Notes: generated by a model from the letters alone, not told the origin. A stretch of DNA of 64,000 nucleotides from Acidobacteria bacterium Mor1 (GCA_001664505.1 CP011806.1:4904494-4968493), one strand, 5' to 3'. Shown: positions 28,540 to 37,709, numbered from the stretch's first letter. A program made the numbers and translations.

Positions 28540-28572
28540 CCGTGGGGCCTCCGCTCGGCCAAATCCCCACGG
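28540..28572. repeat. Inverted repeat in the divergent gap 28498-28585
   Basis: CCGTGGGG (28540-28547) and CCCCACGG (28565-28572) form a perfect 8-bp dyad with 17 bases between arms. It sits between the divergent TPR and secreted-protein genes and could be an operator or a hairpin at a 5' end. Confidence 0.3.
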
Positions 28573-28585
28573 TCCGGGGGCTGGT

Positions 28586-29371
28586 ATGATCCCCGCGATG
28601 CTGCACTTTTTGCGAGGCATTTCCGCGGAGCATGCCGGCGTGGCAGTGCTCCTGGCGCTGCTCACGGCGCCGGCTGCGGCCGACGACGGCGCGTCCCCCT
28701 GGTGCCGCCTAGACCTGAGAGGGGAAGAGGGGCCTCGGGCATCTCCTTCCTGTACCACCGGGGTCTTCCAGGAACGGTTGGGATTCGGTCAGGCCGATCG
28801 TTTTGCCGACTCCGACGGCGACGGTTGGCCGGAGGTGGTGCTCGAACTGGATCTCGATCCGGCCAAGGGCTTCAGCTGCGCGGTCTTTCGGGTGCACTAC
28901 GCCGAGAGTCCGCAGGGATTCACCGTCAACATCGGCGACTCCTCGACCAATGACGGCTACGGGGGAGACGCCGGCAGTAGCCCGAAGCACAGTGCGGAGA
29001 TGCAGGTCAACACCCAGGCCAACGGAACCCGGCTGTCGGTGTTCTCTTCTCTCGGTCCACCACCGGATCACTACGCTCGCACCTTCCTTCCCGATCTGGC
29101 GGGGCACTTTCTCGAACTCGAGGTCTGCCACCAGTTCCTGGGGTATGCCATCGACGGGGACTGGGAGTCTCCCGGTGCCACACGAATGAAGTCCATTGCC
29201 GGCCAGCGGCTGTTCTTCATCGCGCCGGCGGGCCAGGCAGGGGAGGGTGCCGGCGGGGATCCCTGGATTCACGCCGCGTTCAACCGGGTGATCCATCGCC
29301 GCACCGGAGCGCCGTCGGGTGAACGCACCGGCAAGGGCGTTTCGAAGGTCGAGCTCCGACTGACGCGTTAG
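28586..29371 (+). CDS. Secreted protein of unknown function
   Basis: The 261-residue protein has a signal peptide (GVAVLLALLTAPAAAD). The mature region contains RFADSDGDGWPEVVLELDLD, an Asp-rich loop that could bind calcium, then beta-rich sequence with FTVNIGDSSTNDGYGGDAGS and four Cys residues (WCRLD, SCTTG, FSCAV, EVCHQ). Nothing catalytic is recognised. An ATG at 28598 is an alternative start. The stop codon overlaps the convergent kinase stop codon. Confidence 0.75.
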   Translation: MIPAMLHFLRGISAEHAGVAVLLALLTAPAAADDGASPWCRLDLRGEEGPRASPSCTTGVFQERLGFGQADRFADSDGDGWPEVVLELDLDPAKGFSCAVFRVHYAESPQGFTVNIGDSSTNDGYGGDAGSSPKHSAEMQVNTQANGTRLSVFSSLGPPPDHYARTFLPDLAGHFLELEVCHQFLGYAIDGDWESPGATRMKSIAGQRLFFIAPAGQAGEGAGGDPWIHAAFNRVIHRRTGAPSGERTGKGVSKVELRLTR

Positions 29372-32130
29372 TCGCTGCCGCCGTCTTGCTCCGGGTCGAG
29401 AATCCAGATCGTCTCATTGCTTCCGACGATGGTCTGGTACAGCCCGCTGCCGTCCCGGTCGGCCGCCAGATAGCCGGTGAACTCATGGCAGGAAGCCTCG
29501 AGGATCATCTCGACCCTGCGCGATTCCAGGTTCAGACGCATCAGGCGGTCCCGGTCGACGTAGACCAGGTGTTCGCCGATCCACACCGGGCTGCGGCCGC
29601 CGTCGGTCCAGCGGCGATACTGCTGCGTGGCCACGTCGTAGGTCACGATCCCGCCGGCCTCCCCGGCGATGACGTTCCCGTCCGCGCTCCAGGACCAGGG
29701 GCGGAAAGGGACTCCGTCGAAGGGCTCCAACGGATCGGTCTGTCCCGAGCCCAGGCGGGCGATGTATCCGCCGCCCCCCTCCAGGCTGTACGCCAGCGCG
29801 TCGCCGTCCGGCGACCAGACCGGAACCACCGCGTCGCCATCGGGTGTATCGGTGATCCGGGTGCGTTCATTGCCGGTCAGCCCTACGGTCCAGATTTCCA
29901 TCGAGCCGCTACGGTCGGAACTGTAGGCGAGGGACCGGCCGTCAGGAGAGAAACGCACCCCGCGTCGATGCTGGGGCCGGCGGGTCGCCTCGACGATGCG
30001 CCGCGTGCTGTCGACTCCGGAAGTGCGGCGCTCCCGCAGCATGATGATCTCCTCGGCGCTCTCGATGATCGCCACCTCAGCCTTGTCCGGAGCGGGGTGC
30101 GGATCCCGGGCCACGACCCCGCCGGTAAGGGCGATCGGCGCTTGATCCGTCGGGCGCGCCGTGTCGGGGGCGACGGCAATGCGCCGGGCAACCTCGACCC
30201 TGAACGGATACAGAAGCGCGATGCGGTCGGCACCGGCTGCGCCGGCGAGTACCGCGCCGGGCGCCAGTAACCCGTGGGTGACCTGAGTGGCCGACGACTG
30301 CGGTGCGCCGCCGTCGGGAGCGAGCAGGACCTTCCACAGATCGTCACTGCCGCCGCGCCGGCTGACGAAGTAGAGCGACCGGCCGTCAGCGGCCCATGCA
30401 GGAGGTGGTTCGGCATAGGCATCGTCGGTGACCTGTCGAGGCGTGCCTCCGTCGCGAGAAACCGTGTAGATGTCGGGTTGGCCGCGCTCGGCCCGGGAGA
30501 GAAACGCGATGCGGTCTCCCGAGGGGGACCAGCGCGGAGAGCGCGCCTCGGTGGGCACGAGCAAGGTGAGCCGCCCGCTTTCGATCTCCAGGGTGAAGAT
30601 CCGATTGCGGTCGTTCTCCCGGACTTCCACCGCCAGCTCCCGGCCGTCGGGGGACCAGGAGAACTCGATGGGAGTCAGCGTTGCGACGGCCCGGGTAGAC
30701 CCCGTGGCCGGGTCGAGCACCCGCAAGGCTCCCTCGTGCCGGTAGGCGATCCGCCCGTCGGGGCCGATGACCGGAAAGGCCTCGGCCCCCAGCGGCGTGT
30801 CCAGCACGCGCCGGGGTTCTCCCTCGGGTAGCGATTGGGTCCAGAGCGCCCAGCGATCTCCGTCCGGCTTCAGAAACGCCAGGGTCTTCCCGTCCGGGGA
30901 GAGGCTGGGCGCTCCCTTGCGCCCCGGGCCGGTCGGTGCGCGCCAGCTTTCGCCGGCGGTCAAACGGAAGGGGGGGCGGACCTCGCTCGCCGGGCCTTCT
31001 TTGCCGGCGAACCACCACGCTGCGACGGCGAGGGTCGCGGCTCCGGCTGCCAGCGCCAGCCACATTCCGGCGCGCCCCTGCCGCTCCGGCGTGGTGGGTC
31101 GCCCGGCCGGTTCCCCGGCGCCGGCTTGCTCCAGTGCGTCGGCGAAAGCCGCCGCCGACGAGAAGCGACGCTCCCGGTTTCGCTCCATGGCCCGGTCGCA
31201 GACCGCGGCCACCGGCTCCGGCAATCCCGGGTGCCGGCTCCGCAGGGTCGGAGGCGCCTCGGTCAGCAGCCGTCCGAGGATCGCCGCGGGAGAGCGTTCC
31301 GCATACGGAGGGACGCCGGCGAGCATGTGATAGAGCACCGAGCCTAGGCCGTAGACATCGCTACGCGCATCGACGGCGGCGCCCCGCGCCTGTTCAGGCG
31401 CCATGTAGGCGGGGGTGCCCAGCCCCATCAACGACATCGAGGAGGGCTCGTTGTCCGCCTCGTGGACCAGGCCGAAGTCGGTGATGCGTGCGCGGCCCTG
31501 TTCGTCGAGCAGGATGTTTCCCGGCTTGACGTCCCGGTGCACCAGGCCGGATTGGTGCGCGTGGTCCAGAGCCAGGGCGATTTCCCGGGTGATGTCGACG
31601 GCGGTCTCGACGGGTAGGGGGCCCTGCCGCAGCCGGTCGGCGAGGGATTCGCCGCGCACCAGTTCCATCGCGAAGTAGAGCACTCCCTCGCTGCGTCCGC
31701 TGGAATAGACCGGGACGATGCCGGGGTGCCGGAGCCGCGCCACCGTCCGTGCTTCGCGGAGAAAGCGCGCGGTCAGCCGGTCGTCGAGGGCCGCTCCAGC
31801 CGGGAGGACCTTCACGGCGACCCTCCGGTTCAGCGAAGGTTGCTCCGCTTCGTAGACGATCCCCATACCGCCGCGGCCGATCTCACGGAGCAGCGTGAAC
31901 TCCCCCAGATTGCGAGCCTCGAGGGGGTCGTCCTGAGGGGCTACCTCCTTGCCCGCCAGGAGCCGCGCGGTGTCCCGGTCGAGATCGCCGCTGTCGGCAA
32001 GCAGATCGCCCAGGCTGCGGTTCGTCGCATCCCGGGAGTGCTCGACGATGCGTTGCTCCAGCAGCTCGCGGGTGATCAGCCGGCGTTCCAGCAAGAAATC
32101 GGCGAGCAGCTTCTCTTCGCGGTCGAGCAT
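29368..32130 (-). CDS. Membrane Ser/Thr protein kinase with PD40 propeller sensor
   Basis: The 920-residue protein has an N-terminal helical region (1-60, RLITRELLEQRIVEH), a PknB-type kinase domain at about 77-340 with GRGGMGIVYEA, catalytic Lys107, HRD at 198-200 and DFG at 218-220, a membrane helix near 350-375 (WLALAAGAATLAVAAWWFAG), and an extracytoplasmic PD40/TolB propeller of about 530 residues (SPDGKTLAFLKPDG, VWSPDGDALAYS). All kinase residues appear intact. The gene starts 6 bases after the sigma-54 activator stop, so the two are probably one operon. The kinase may phosphorylate the activator or its N-terminal region (inference). Confidence 0.95.
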   Translation of the reverse strand: MLDREEKLLADFLLERRLITRELLEQRIVEHSRDATNRSLGDLLADSGDLDRDTARLLAGKEVAPQDDPLEARNLGEFTLLREIGRGGMGIVYEAEQPSLNRRVAVKVLPAGAALDDRLTARFLREARTVARLRHPGIVPVYSSGRSEGVLYFAMELVRGESLADRLRQGPLPVETAVDITREIALALDHAHQSGLVHRDVKPGNILLDEQGRARITDFGLVHEADNEPSSMSLMGLGTPAYMAPEQARGAAVDARSDVYGLGSVLYHMLAGVPPYAERSPAAILGRLLTEAPPTLRSRHPGLPEPVAAVCDRAMERNRERRFSSAAAFADALEQAGAGEPAGRPTTPERQGRAGMWLALAAGAATLAVAAWWFAGKEGPASEVRPPFRLTAGESWRAPTGPGRKGAPSLSPDGKTLAFLKPDGDRWALWTQSLPEGEPRRVLDTPLGAEAFPVIGPDGRIAYRHEGALRVLDPATGSTRAVATLTPIEFSWSPDGRELAVEVRENDRNRIFTLEIESGRLTLLVPTEARSPRWSPSGDRIAFLSRAERGQPDIYTVSRDGGTPRQVTDDAYAEPPPAWAADGRSLYFVSRRGGSDDLWKVLLAPDGGAPQSSATQVTHGLLAPGAVLAGAAGADRIALLYPFRVEVARRIAVAPDTARPTDQAPIALTGGVVARDPHPAPDKAEVAIIESAEEIIMLRERRTSGVDSTRRIVEATRRPQHRRGVRFSPDGRSLAYSSDRSGSMEIWTVGLTGNERTRITDTPDGDAVVPVWSPDGDALAYSLEGGGGYIARLGSGQTDPLEPFDGVPFRPWSWSADGNVIAGEAGGIVTYDVATQQYRRWTDGGRSPVWIGEHLVYVDRDRLMRLNLESRRVEMILEASCHEFTGYLAADRDGSGLYQTIVGSNETIWILDPEQDGGSD

Positions 32131-32136
32131 CGCAGG

Positions 32137-34107
32137 CTACCGCGTCTTCAACTTGGCGTAGAGAGTCGCCCGGGTGATGCCCAGAATGCGAGCGGCCTGG
32201 GCCTTGTTGCCCTTGGCCACCTTGAGCGCCCGGCGGATCGCCTCCCCCTCGGCCTCCCGCAGGGTGCCGGCCGTACGTTCCTGCCGGGTCTGACCGAGAG
32301 TAGAGGGGAGGTCCTGAGCGCGAATCTTCGAACGCCCGCCGGCGATGGCTCGCCGCAGGATGTTCTGTAGCTCACGCACGTTGCCGGGCCAGTCGTGGGC
32401 CATCAACGCAGCCAGCGCCTCTCTCGAGAAGGACGGGATCGCCGCTTCGCCGGCAAGCCGGGGCAGCAGGCGTTCCACCAGCAGCGGGATGTCGTCGACC
32501 CGCTCCCGCAGGGGCGGGAGGTGCAGCGGCAGGACGTTGAGCCGGTAGTAGAGGTCCTGCCGGAACTCTCGGCGCCGGATCTGTTCTTCGAGGTCTCGGT
32601 GGGTCGCCACGATGACCCGCACCGACAGTTGGATCGGCCGTCGTCCGCCGACCCGCCGGAACTCACCCGATTGCAGCACGCGCAACAGGTCCGCCTGCAT
32701 GCGCAGGCTCATGTCACCGACCTCGTCGAGGAACAGCGTGCCCTCGTGGGCCAGTTCCAGCAGGCCCGGCCGGGCACGATCTGCGCCGGTGAACGCCCCG
32801 CGTTCGTAGCCGAACAGTTCACTCTCGAGCAGGGTGTCGGAGAACGCCGCGCAGTTGAGCGCCACGAACTCCCGTTCGGCTCTCGGTCCCCGTTCATGAA
32901 TCAGGCGGGCGACCAGGTCCTTGCCGGTGCCGGTCTCGCCGGTGAGCACCACCGGTTCTTCGGTGGGGACGATCAGGTCGAGTTGGCGGTAGATCTGCTG
33001 GATCGCCGCGGAGCGCCCCACGAACTCCTGGTAGTCCGCCCGGGGCTCCTCGATGTCGCGCTGGCGCCGCAGGGTTTCCCGTGCGGTTTCCAGCTCCCGG
33101 TTCCGGGTGTGGTGTCGTTCCGCGTTGAGCAGCGCCGCCGCGGTCTGCCCGGCCAGCAGCTCCAGCAGGAGTCCGCGAGCCTCCCGATCGCCTGGATCGG
33201 TCTCCGTGCCGTCGAGGTACAGCACACCCAGCACGTCATCACCCTGGACGATAGGTGCGCAGATCACGGTGCGCGCGCCGATGGCCTGCAGGCTCCGGGT
33301 CGCGGGGTGATGGGTCGGCAGGTCCGCGACCGAGAGTTCCTCGACCCGGTTGGTGCGTTGCACCTCGCGGATCAGCGCCCGGCTGACCTCCAGGTCCGGT
33401 TGGTCGATGGCGGCGTGATCGACATGGCGGGACGTAATGAACTCCAGCGCCGTTCCGCGCACGCGGATCACGAATCCGCGCTCCGCTGCGGCGAGGGTCA
33501 CCGCCTCGTCGAGCACGAGACGCAACACGTCGTCGGGGTCGTCGGCGGCTCCGATCTGTTTTCCCAGATCGATCAGGCGCAGAAGCGCCGTCTGGTCCGG
33601 CAGCCGGGTGGCGGCGGCCTCCGGGGATGGCGCGCTGCGGCGACGGCCGGTTACCCGTTCGACCTCGAGGGAGATCAGCCGCGCCAGGGCGGGGGACTCA
33701 CGTTGCGCGGCCGGAGCTTTCTTGGTGAAGCGGTCGAGGGTCGTCCCGAGGAGTTCGGCAGCGGTTTCATGACGGCCCCGCTGGCGCTCGATCCGGGCGA
33801 GAGCAAGCAAGGCCCGCCAGGCCTCGGGCCCATCCGCCGCAGCGACCTCCCGCAGGATGCTCCGTGCGTCTCGCTGCTCGTCGTCGTCGCCGGCGAGCAG
33901 GATGCGCGCCCTGCAGAGCTTCAGGCCGGCGCGATCGTCGCCGTCCTCGATTCCGGCACGGCCCAGCACGTCTCCCAGGAGCTCGGAGGCCAGTTCGGTG
34001 GCGTCCTGGATCGCATGGGTCGCCAGTTCCTCGAACAGGATGTTCTCGGCCCGGTCCGCCGACGCGCGCAGGCTTCCGCCGGCTCCGGACCCGCCGTCTC
34101 GCCGCAT
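32137..34107 (-). CDS. Sigma-54-dependent transcription activator with GAF domain
   Basis: The 656-residue protein has an N-terminal helical region (about 1-160), a GAF domain (about 165-330, AERGFVIRVRGTALEFITS, GVLYLDGTETDPGDREA), an AAA+ domain with Walker A GETGTGKD, the sigma-54 contact loop GAFTGAD, Walker B GTLFLDEVGD and arginine-finger region, and a Fis-type helix-turn-helix at the C-terminus (NKAQAARILGITRATLYAKL). It should activate RNA polymerase with sigma-54. Its gene is divergent from the triple-repeat protein, which has a -24/-12 promoter, so that gene is the likely direct target. The kinase gene follows immediately. Confidence 0.96.
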   Translation of the reverse strand: MRRDGGSGAGGSLRASADRAENILFEELATHAIQDATELASELLGDVLGRAGIEDGDDRAGLKLCRARILLAGDDDEQRDARSILREVAAADGPEAWRALLALARIERQRGRHETAAELLGTTLDRFTKKAPAAQRESPALARLISLEVERVTGRRRSAPSPEAAATRLPDQTALLRLIDLGKQIGAADDPDDVLRLVLDEAVTLAAAERGFVIRVRGTALEFITSRHVDHAAIDQPDLEVSRALIREVQRTNRVEELSVADLPTHHPATRSLQAIGARTVICAPIVQGDDVLGVLYLDGTETDPGDREARGLLLELLAGQTAAALLNAERHHTRNRELETARETLRRQRDIEEPRADYQEFVGRSAAIQQIYRQLDLIVPTEEPVVLTGETGTGKDLVARLIHERGPRAEREFVALNCAAFSDTLLESELFGYERGAFTGADRARPGLLELAHEGTLFLDEVGDMSLRMQADLLRVLQSGEFRRVGGRRPIQLSVRVIVATHRDLEEQIRRREFRQDLYYRLNVLPLHLPPLRERVDDIPLLVERLLPRLAGEAAIPSFSREALAALMAHDWPGNVRELQNILRRAIAGGRSKIRAQDLPSTLGQTRQERTAGTLREAEGEAIRRALKVAKGNKAQAARILGITRATLYAKLKTR

Positions 34108-34131
34108 GGGGCGCCCCCTCGACAGAGCGTT

Positions 34132-34166
34132 CGTTCTTTGAACGGTGTCTGATTATTGAACGGTTC
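34132..34166. promoter_or_regulatory. Candidate upstream activator sites for the sigma-54 activator
   Basis: CGTTCTTTGAACG (34132-34144) is a perfect dyad with 5-bp arms, and GAACGGTTC (34158-34166) is a second dyad; both contain TTGAACGGT. They lie roughly 100-130 bases upstream of the -24 element, the usual distance for enhancer-like binding, and also next to the activator gene start, which would allow autoregulation. Confidence 0.5.
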
Positions 34167-34264
34167 GGCGGGCGGGGTCAATCGATCCGCGAGCGTTGGT
34201 GTCGATCGCCTTTCTCTCTTGTTTTCAACGCTTTGAGCGGCCAACTTCGGGCCCGCAGACTCCC

Positions 34265-34279
34265 TGGCACCCCCCTTGC
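34265..34279 (+). promoter_or_regulatory. Sigma-54 (-24/-12) promoter
   Basis: TGGCAC-N5-TTGC at 34265-34279 matches the RpoN consensus, with exactly 10 bases between the -24 GG (34266-34267) and the -12 GC (34278-34279). It lies about 57 bases before the start codon of the triple-repeat protein and points toward it. Confidence 0.75.
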
Positions 34280-34336
34280 CCTTCAGGTCCCGTCGTGACG
34301 GCCGCGGCGACCGCTGGCCGCGACGGGAGGATGAAC

Positions 34337-36283
34337 GTGAGAAAGCTGATTCATGGCGCATGTTTCGTGTTGCTCTGCCTGGCCGGTGTGCCGGGCATCT
34401 CGGCCCAGACCCAGATCGATTGGACCGGAGTCGCGGGGAACGGCAGCTACTCCGGGACCACCGCCGGCGTCGGTTGGAGCCTGACGGTCTCGAGCGCCGA
34501 CTCGGTCCAGGCGGACAGCGCCGATCCAAGGCTGCTACGCGGCCGGGTCGGCAACCCAAACGGCTCGGCGATCTACGAGATCGAGTTCGACCGGCCGGTT
34601 CACGTGGTGTTCTGGAATGACGCCTCCGGGACCGTCGGGGGGCTCGCCGGGCTCTCGGGCAGCCAGGAGCAAGTCGATCTGGTCGCCGCCAGCGGCGACT
34701 ACAGCTACGTCGACAACTCGATCAACATCGCGGCGCCGCCCAACGCGGCGGCCAAGCCGGTCTTCGGTCAGACCGGTTCGGACCTGACGGCGAGCGCGGT
34801 GGCGGGCGTCGACCACGCCTACTACCTGGCGCGTTCGATCGGCGCCAAGACCCGCCTGACCTGGCGCCATTCCAATGTCACCCCGAAACTGGAAGCCTGG
34901 CGCGTGGCGATCGCGCCGACCATCGACTGGACCGGTGTGGTCGCCAACGGGACATACACCGGAACCGTCGACGGCGTCGGCTGGACCCTGACGGTTTCCG
35001 GCGCCGACTCGGTGCAGGCGGACAGCGCCGACCCGACCATGCTGCGCGGCGTCGTCGGAGACACCAGCCAGACCGCGACCTACGAACTGGTGTTCGATCA
35101 TCCGGTCAGCATCGTCTGGGCCAACGCGACCAACGCCACCGTCGGAGGCCTGGCGGGTATCGGCACCAGCGACGAACAGGTCGAGATCGTCGGAGGGTCC
35201 GGCAGCTACACCCTGGGGAGCAACGCGCCCAACGTGGCCGCTGCGCCCAACGCTACGTTGCCGCCGGTGTTGTCGAATCCGGGAAACAATTTGAGGGCAT
35301 CCAGCGCTCCGGGGCAGGATCACGCCTACTACAAGGCGCAGTCGATCACGCCCCAGGTGGCCCTGCGCTGGACCCACAGCAACACCGTGCGCAAGGCGGA
35401 GCTGTGGCGCATGTGCATTTCAGCCTGCCGCCGGATCGAATGGGGCAACATCGCAGGGGACGGCGCCTACAACGGGACCCAGGACAACTTCTCGTGGACC
35501 CTAAACATCCAGAACGCCGATTCGGCCTCGGTCAGCCCGAGCGAGCCGGCGGTACTGCGTGGCCGCATCGGCGACCCGAACCCCAGCGCGACCTACAACA
35601 TGACGATCAGTCCCGCCGCCGATCTGGTCTGGTACAACGTCCACAGCGGGACCCTGGGCGGCCTCGCCGGTGCCGGGATCAGCAACGAGGGTGTCTCGCT
35701 CACCGGCGGCGCACCGAACTACTCGCTTCTCGACAACGCCTCGAACATCGTCAACCCGCCGGCCAGTGCGGCGTCGCCGCTCCTGAGCCAGATCGGAAAC
35801 AACCTGCACGCCGACGCCAGCCCCAACGTCGATCACGCCTACTACCTGGCGCGGTCGACCTCTCCGCAGACCTCGCTGGACTGGGTGCACACCAACAACA
35901 CGGCGAAGCTCGAAGGGTGGAGCGTATGTCCCTCCTGCCCGGCGCGGAGCGGCACGCCGTCGCTCTTCGTCGACCGGGTCGATGGTGAGGTCCTGGTGCG
36001 CTGGCTGCCGGTAGCGGGCGCCTCCTCCTACGACCTGGTCTACGGCTCGCTGACCGAACTGCGGGGCAGCGGCGGAGATTTCGAGCTGGCGACCCTGGAC
36101 TGCGTCGCCGAGAAGACCCAGCTCGAGAGCCCCGTCACCCTCAAGCCGCCGCCGGGAGAGACCTACTGGTACCTGGCCCGAGCGGTGTTCTGTCAGGGGG
36201 TCGGGACCTTCGATTCCACCGGCTTCCGCCAGCAGGGGCCGCGTGATCCGGGGATCGGCTTCTCGGGGAACGACTGTCCGTAG
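34337..36283 (+). CDS. Secreted triple-repeat protein with Fn3-like C-terminal module
   Basis: A signal peptide (KLIHGACFVLLCLAGVPG) leads into three tandem domains of about 165-170 residues, each opening with ID/EW-G and containing LLRG.VG, GGLAG and DHAYY.A.S. A C-terminal Fn3-like region with four Cys follows (SYDLVYGSL to GNDCP). I do not know a named family for the repeats. GTG at 34337 is preferred because GGGAGG ends at 34330, which gives no spacing for the ATG at 34331 but 6 bases for the GTG. Expression probably depends on sigma-54 and the activator encoded divergently. The product should be at or beyond the outer membrane. Confidence 0.88.
   Translation: MRKLIHGACFVLLCLAGVPGISAQTQIDWTGVAGNGSYSGTTAGVGWSLTVSSADSVQADSADPRLLRGRVGNPNGSAIYEIEFDRPVHVVFWNDASGTVGGLAGLSGSQEQVDLVAASGDYSYVDNSINIAAPPNAAAKPVFGQTGSDLTASAVAGVDHAYYLARSIGAKTRLTWRHSNVTPKLEAWRVAIAPTIDWTGVVANGTYTGTVDGVGWTLTVSGADSVQADSADPTMLRGVVGDTSQTATYELVFDHPVSIVWANATNATVGGLAGIGTSDEQVEIVGGSGSYTLGSNAPNVAAAPNATLPPVLSNPGNNLRASSAPGQDHAYYKAQSITPQVALRWTHSNTVRKAELWRMCISACRRIEWGNIAGDGAYNGTQDNFSWTLNIQNADSASVSPSEPAVLRGRIGDPNPSATYNMTISPAADLVWYNVHSGTLGGLAGAGISNEGVSLTGGAPNYSLLDNASNIVNPPASAASPLLSQIGNNLHADASPNVDHAYYLARSTSPQTSLDWVHTNNTAKLEGWSVCPSCPARSGTPSLFVDRVDGEVLVRWLPVAGASSYDLVYGSLTELRGSGGDFELATLDCVAEKTQLESPVTLKPPPGETYWYLARAVFCQGVGTFDSTGFRQQGPRDPGIGFSGNDCP
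34415..35929 (+). repeat. Three tandem coding repeats of about 500 bp
   Basis: Repeat units begin near 34415, 34922 and 35435 and encode about 169, 171 and 165 residues. Units 1 and 2 are the closest (DSVQADSADP is shared exactly); unit 3 is more divergent and carries an insertion with CISACRR before it. Confidence 0.85.
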
Positions 36284-36297
36284 CAGAGCGACGGAGT

Positions 36298-36323
36298 CCC
36301 GGGCCTCCGCATGGGGGCCCGGG
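36298..36323. terminator. Bidirectional hairpin between convergent genes
   Basis: CCCGGGCC (36298-36305) pairs with GGCCCGGG (36316-36323), and outer arms near 36287 and 36330 (GCGACG with CGTCGC) extend the stem. It lies between the stops at 36283 and 36335. There is no U tract. Confidence 0.55.
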
Positions 36324-36334
36324 GCCCTTCGTCG

Positions 36335-37624
36335 CTACTCCGCCCTGGCCTTGATGTCGTAGACGTACAGGTTCTCCTGCTCCCGCAGGTAGAGCTTGCC
36401 GTCGGCGATCACCGGGTGGGGCCAGCTGAACTGCTTGACCTCGGGAATTGTGAAGCTTCCCCGTTCCTTGTAGCCCTCGGGGGTGGCCTCGATCAGCACC
36501 ACCAGGCCGTTCTCGTAGCGGAAGTACAGCCGGTCGTCGGCAAATGCGATCGCCGCCGAGCGATTGCCCTTGTTGCGGGCGGGGCCCCAGAGCACCTTGC
36601 CGCTCTGCATGTCGACGGCGATGGGAAAACCCTTGTTGTGGCCGGTGCCGGTGTAGACCACACCCTTGTGCAGCACCAGGCCGCCATGGTGGTTCTGCAG
36701 CGTGTCCGCCTCGAGCCAGTACACCTCGCGCGCCTGGAGCTGCTTGCCGTCCTTCTTGCTGATGTGCAGCAGCGCCGAGCCGGTACCGTAGCCGGTGGAG
36801 ACGAAGACGTGGTCTCCGTCGATCAGCGGCGTCGAGATGTTGGCCACGTCGTTGGCCACCTTGTTGTAGGACCAGAGCTGCTTGCCGGTCTTGGCGTCGA
36901 CGCCCAGCACCCCGCGGCCGACGAGCTGGACGTATTGTTTGACTCCCGCGGCGTTGGAGACGACCACCGAGGAGTAGCCGGCGCCGTCGCGGCCTTTGTC
37001 TCCCGGAATCGATCCGGCGGGAGTACGCCAGACTTCTTTCCCGTTCTTGGCGTTGAGCGCCACGAGCAGGGCTTCCTTGCCGCCGGGCGTGACGATCACC
37101 TTGCCGTCATCGACCAGCGGCGACTCGGAATACTTCCAGTCGACCTTGCCCATGGCTTTCATCAGCGCGCCGCCGAACTCTTCGATCAGGTTGCGTTTCC
37201 ACTTGACCGAACCGTCCTTGGCGGAAAGGCAGTAGACCTCGGATTCGGTGGAGACCAGGTAGACGTGGCCGTCGACGACCGTCGGGGTTGAACGCGACCC
37301 GATGAACTGATCTTCGTGGATCGGGCCGATCCGGGTCTTCCACAGGATCTTGCCGCCGGGTTGCTGAACCGCGATGGCGTGCTGGCCGTCGCTCAGATCG
37401 CCGACGGTGTAGACCCGGTCGCCGACCACGGCGACGCTGGAGTATCCGGCGCCGAGACCCGCCGCCGACCAGGCCAGCTTCGGTCCACCCTCGGGCCAGT
37501 TCTGAAGCAGGTCCGTATCCGGGGCCTTTCCATCCCGGTTCGGGCCCCGCCACTGAGGCCAGTCGGCGGCAAGGACGGGAGCGAGCAGCAGCAGGGCGGC
37601 CAGACAGGGCAGGATTCGACGCAT
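36335..37624 (-). CDS. Secreted PQQ-type beta-propeller (outer-membrane-assembly-like) protein
   Basis: The 429-residue protein has a signal peptide ending APVLA and opens DWPQWRGPNRDGKAP, a hallmark of PQQ-like propeller proteins in Planctomycetes and Acidobacteria. Blades have the pattern GGKILWKTRIG, KDGSVKWKRNL, KNGKEVWRTPAG and SGKVLWGPARN. No cofactor-binding residues typical of PQQ alcohol dehydrogenases or heme motif are seen, so it is probably a binding or scaffold protein. The ATG follows GGAGGTACCC. It runs convergent with the triple-repeat gene. Confidence 0.92.
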   Translation of the reverse strand: MRRILPCLAALLLLAPVLAADWPQWRGPNRDGKAPDTDLLQNWPEGGPKLAWSAAGLGAGYSSVAVVGDRVYTVGDLSDGQHAIAVQQPGGKILWKTRIGPIHEDQFIGSRSTPTVVDGHVYLVSTESEVYCLSAKDGSVKWKRNLIEEFGGALMKAMGKVDWKYSESPLVDDGKVIVTPGGKEALLVALNAKNGKEVWRTPAGSIPGDKGRDGAGYSSVVVSNAAGVKQYVQLVGRGVLGVDAKTGKQLWSYNKVANDVANISTPLIDGDHVFVSTGYGTGSALLHISKKDGKQLQAREVYWLEADTLQNHHGGLVLHKGVVYTGTGHNKGFPIAVDMQSGKVLWGPARNKGNRSAAIAFADDRLYFRYENGLVVLIEATPEGYKERGSFTIPEVKQFSWPHPVIADGKLYLREQENLYVYDIKARAE

Positions 37625-37684
37625 GGGTACCTCCGTAGACCCTACAGGTTAAGCCCGGCCTATCGGGGCGGTTGTAAACGTTGG

Positions 37685-37709
37685 TAAAAGCAGCGGCGCG
37701 GGGGCGCCG
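37685..37709 (-). terminator. Weak intrinsic terminator after the beta-helix gene
   Basis: On the minus strand a 6-bp stem CGGCGC (37704-37709) with GCGCCG (37694-37699) is followed by CTGCTTTT. It lies 9 bases after the stop codon of the gene ending at 37718. Confidence 0.55.

Noticed and set aside
34415-35929. Possible tandem gene duplication or assembly collapse in the triple-repeat protein
   Set aside because: The three units differ at many positions and code continuously, so they are diverged protein repeats and not an assembly artefact.
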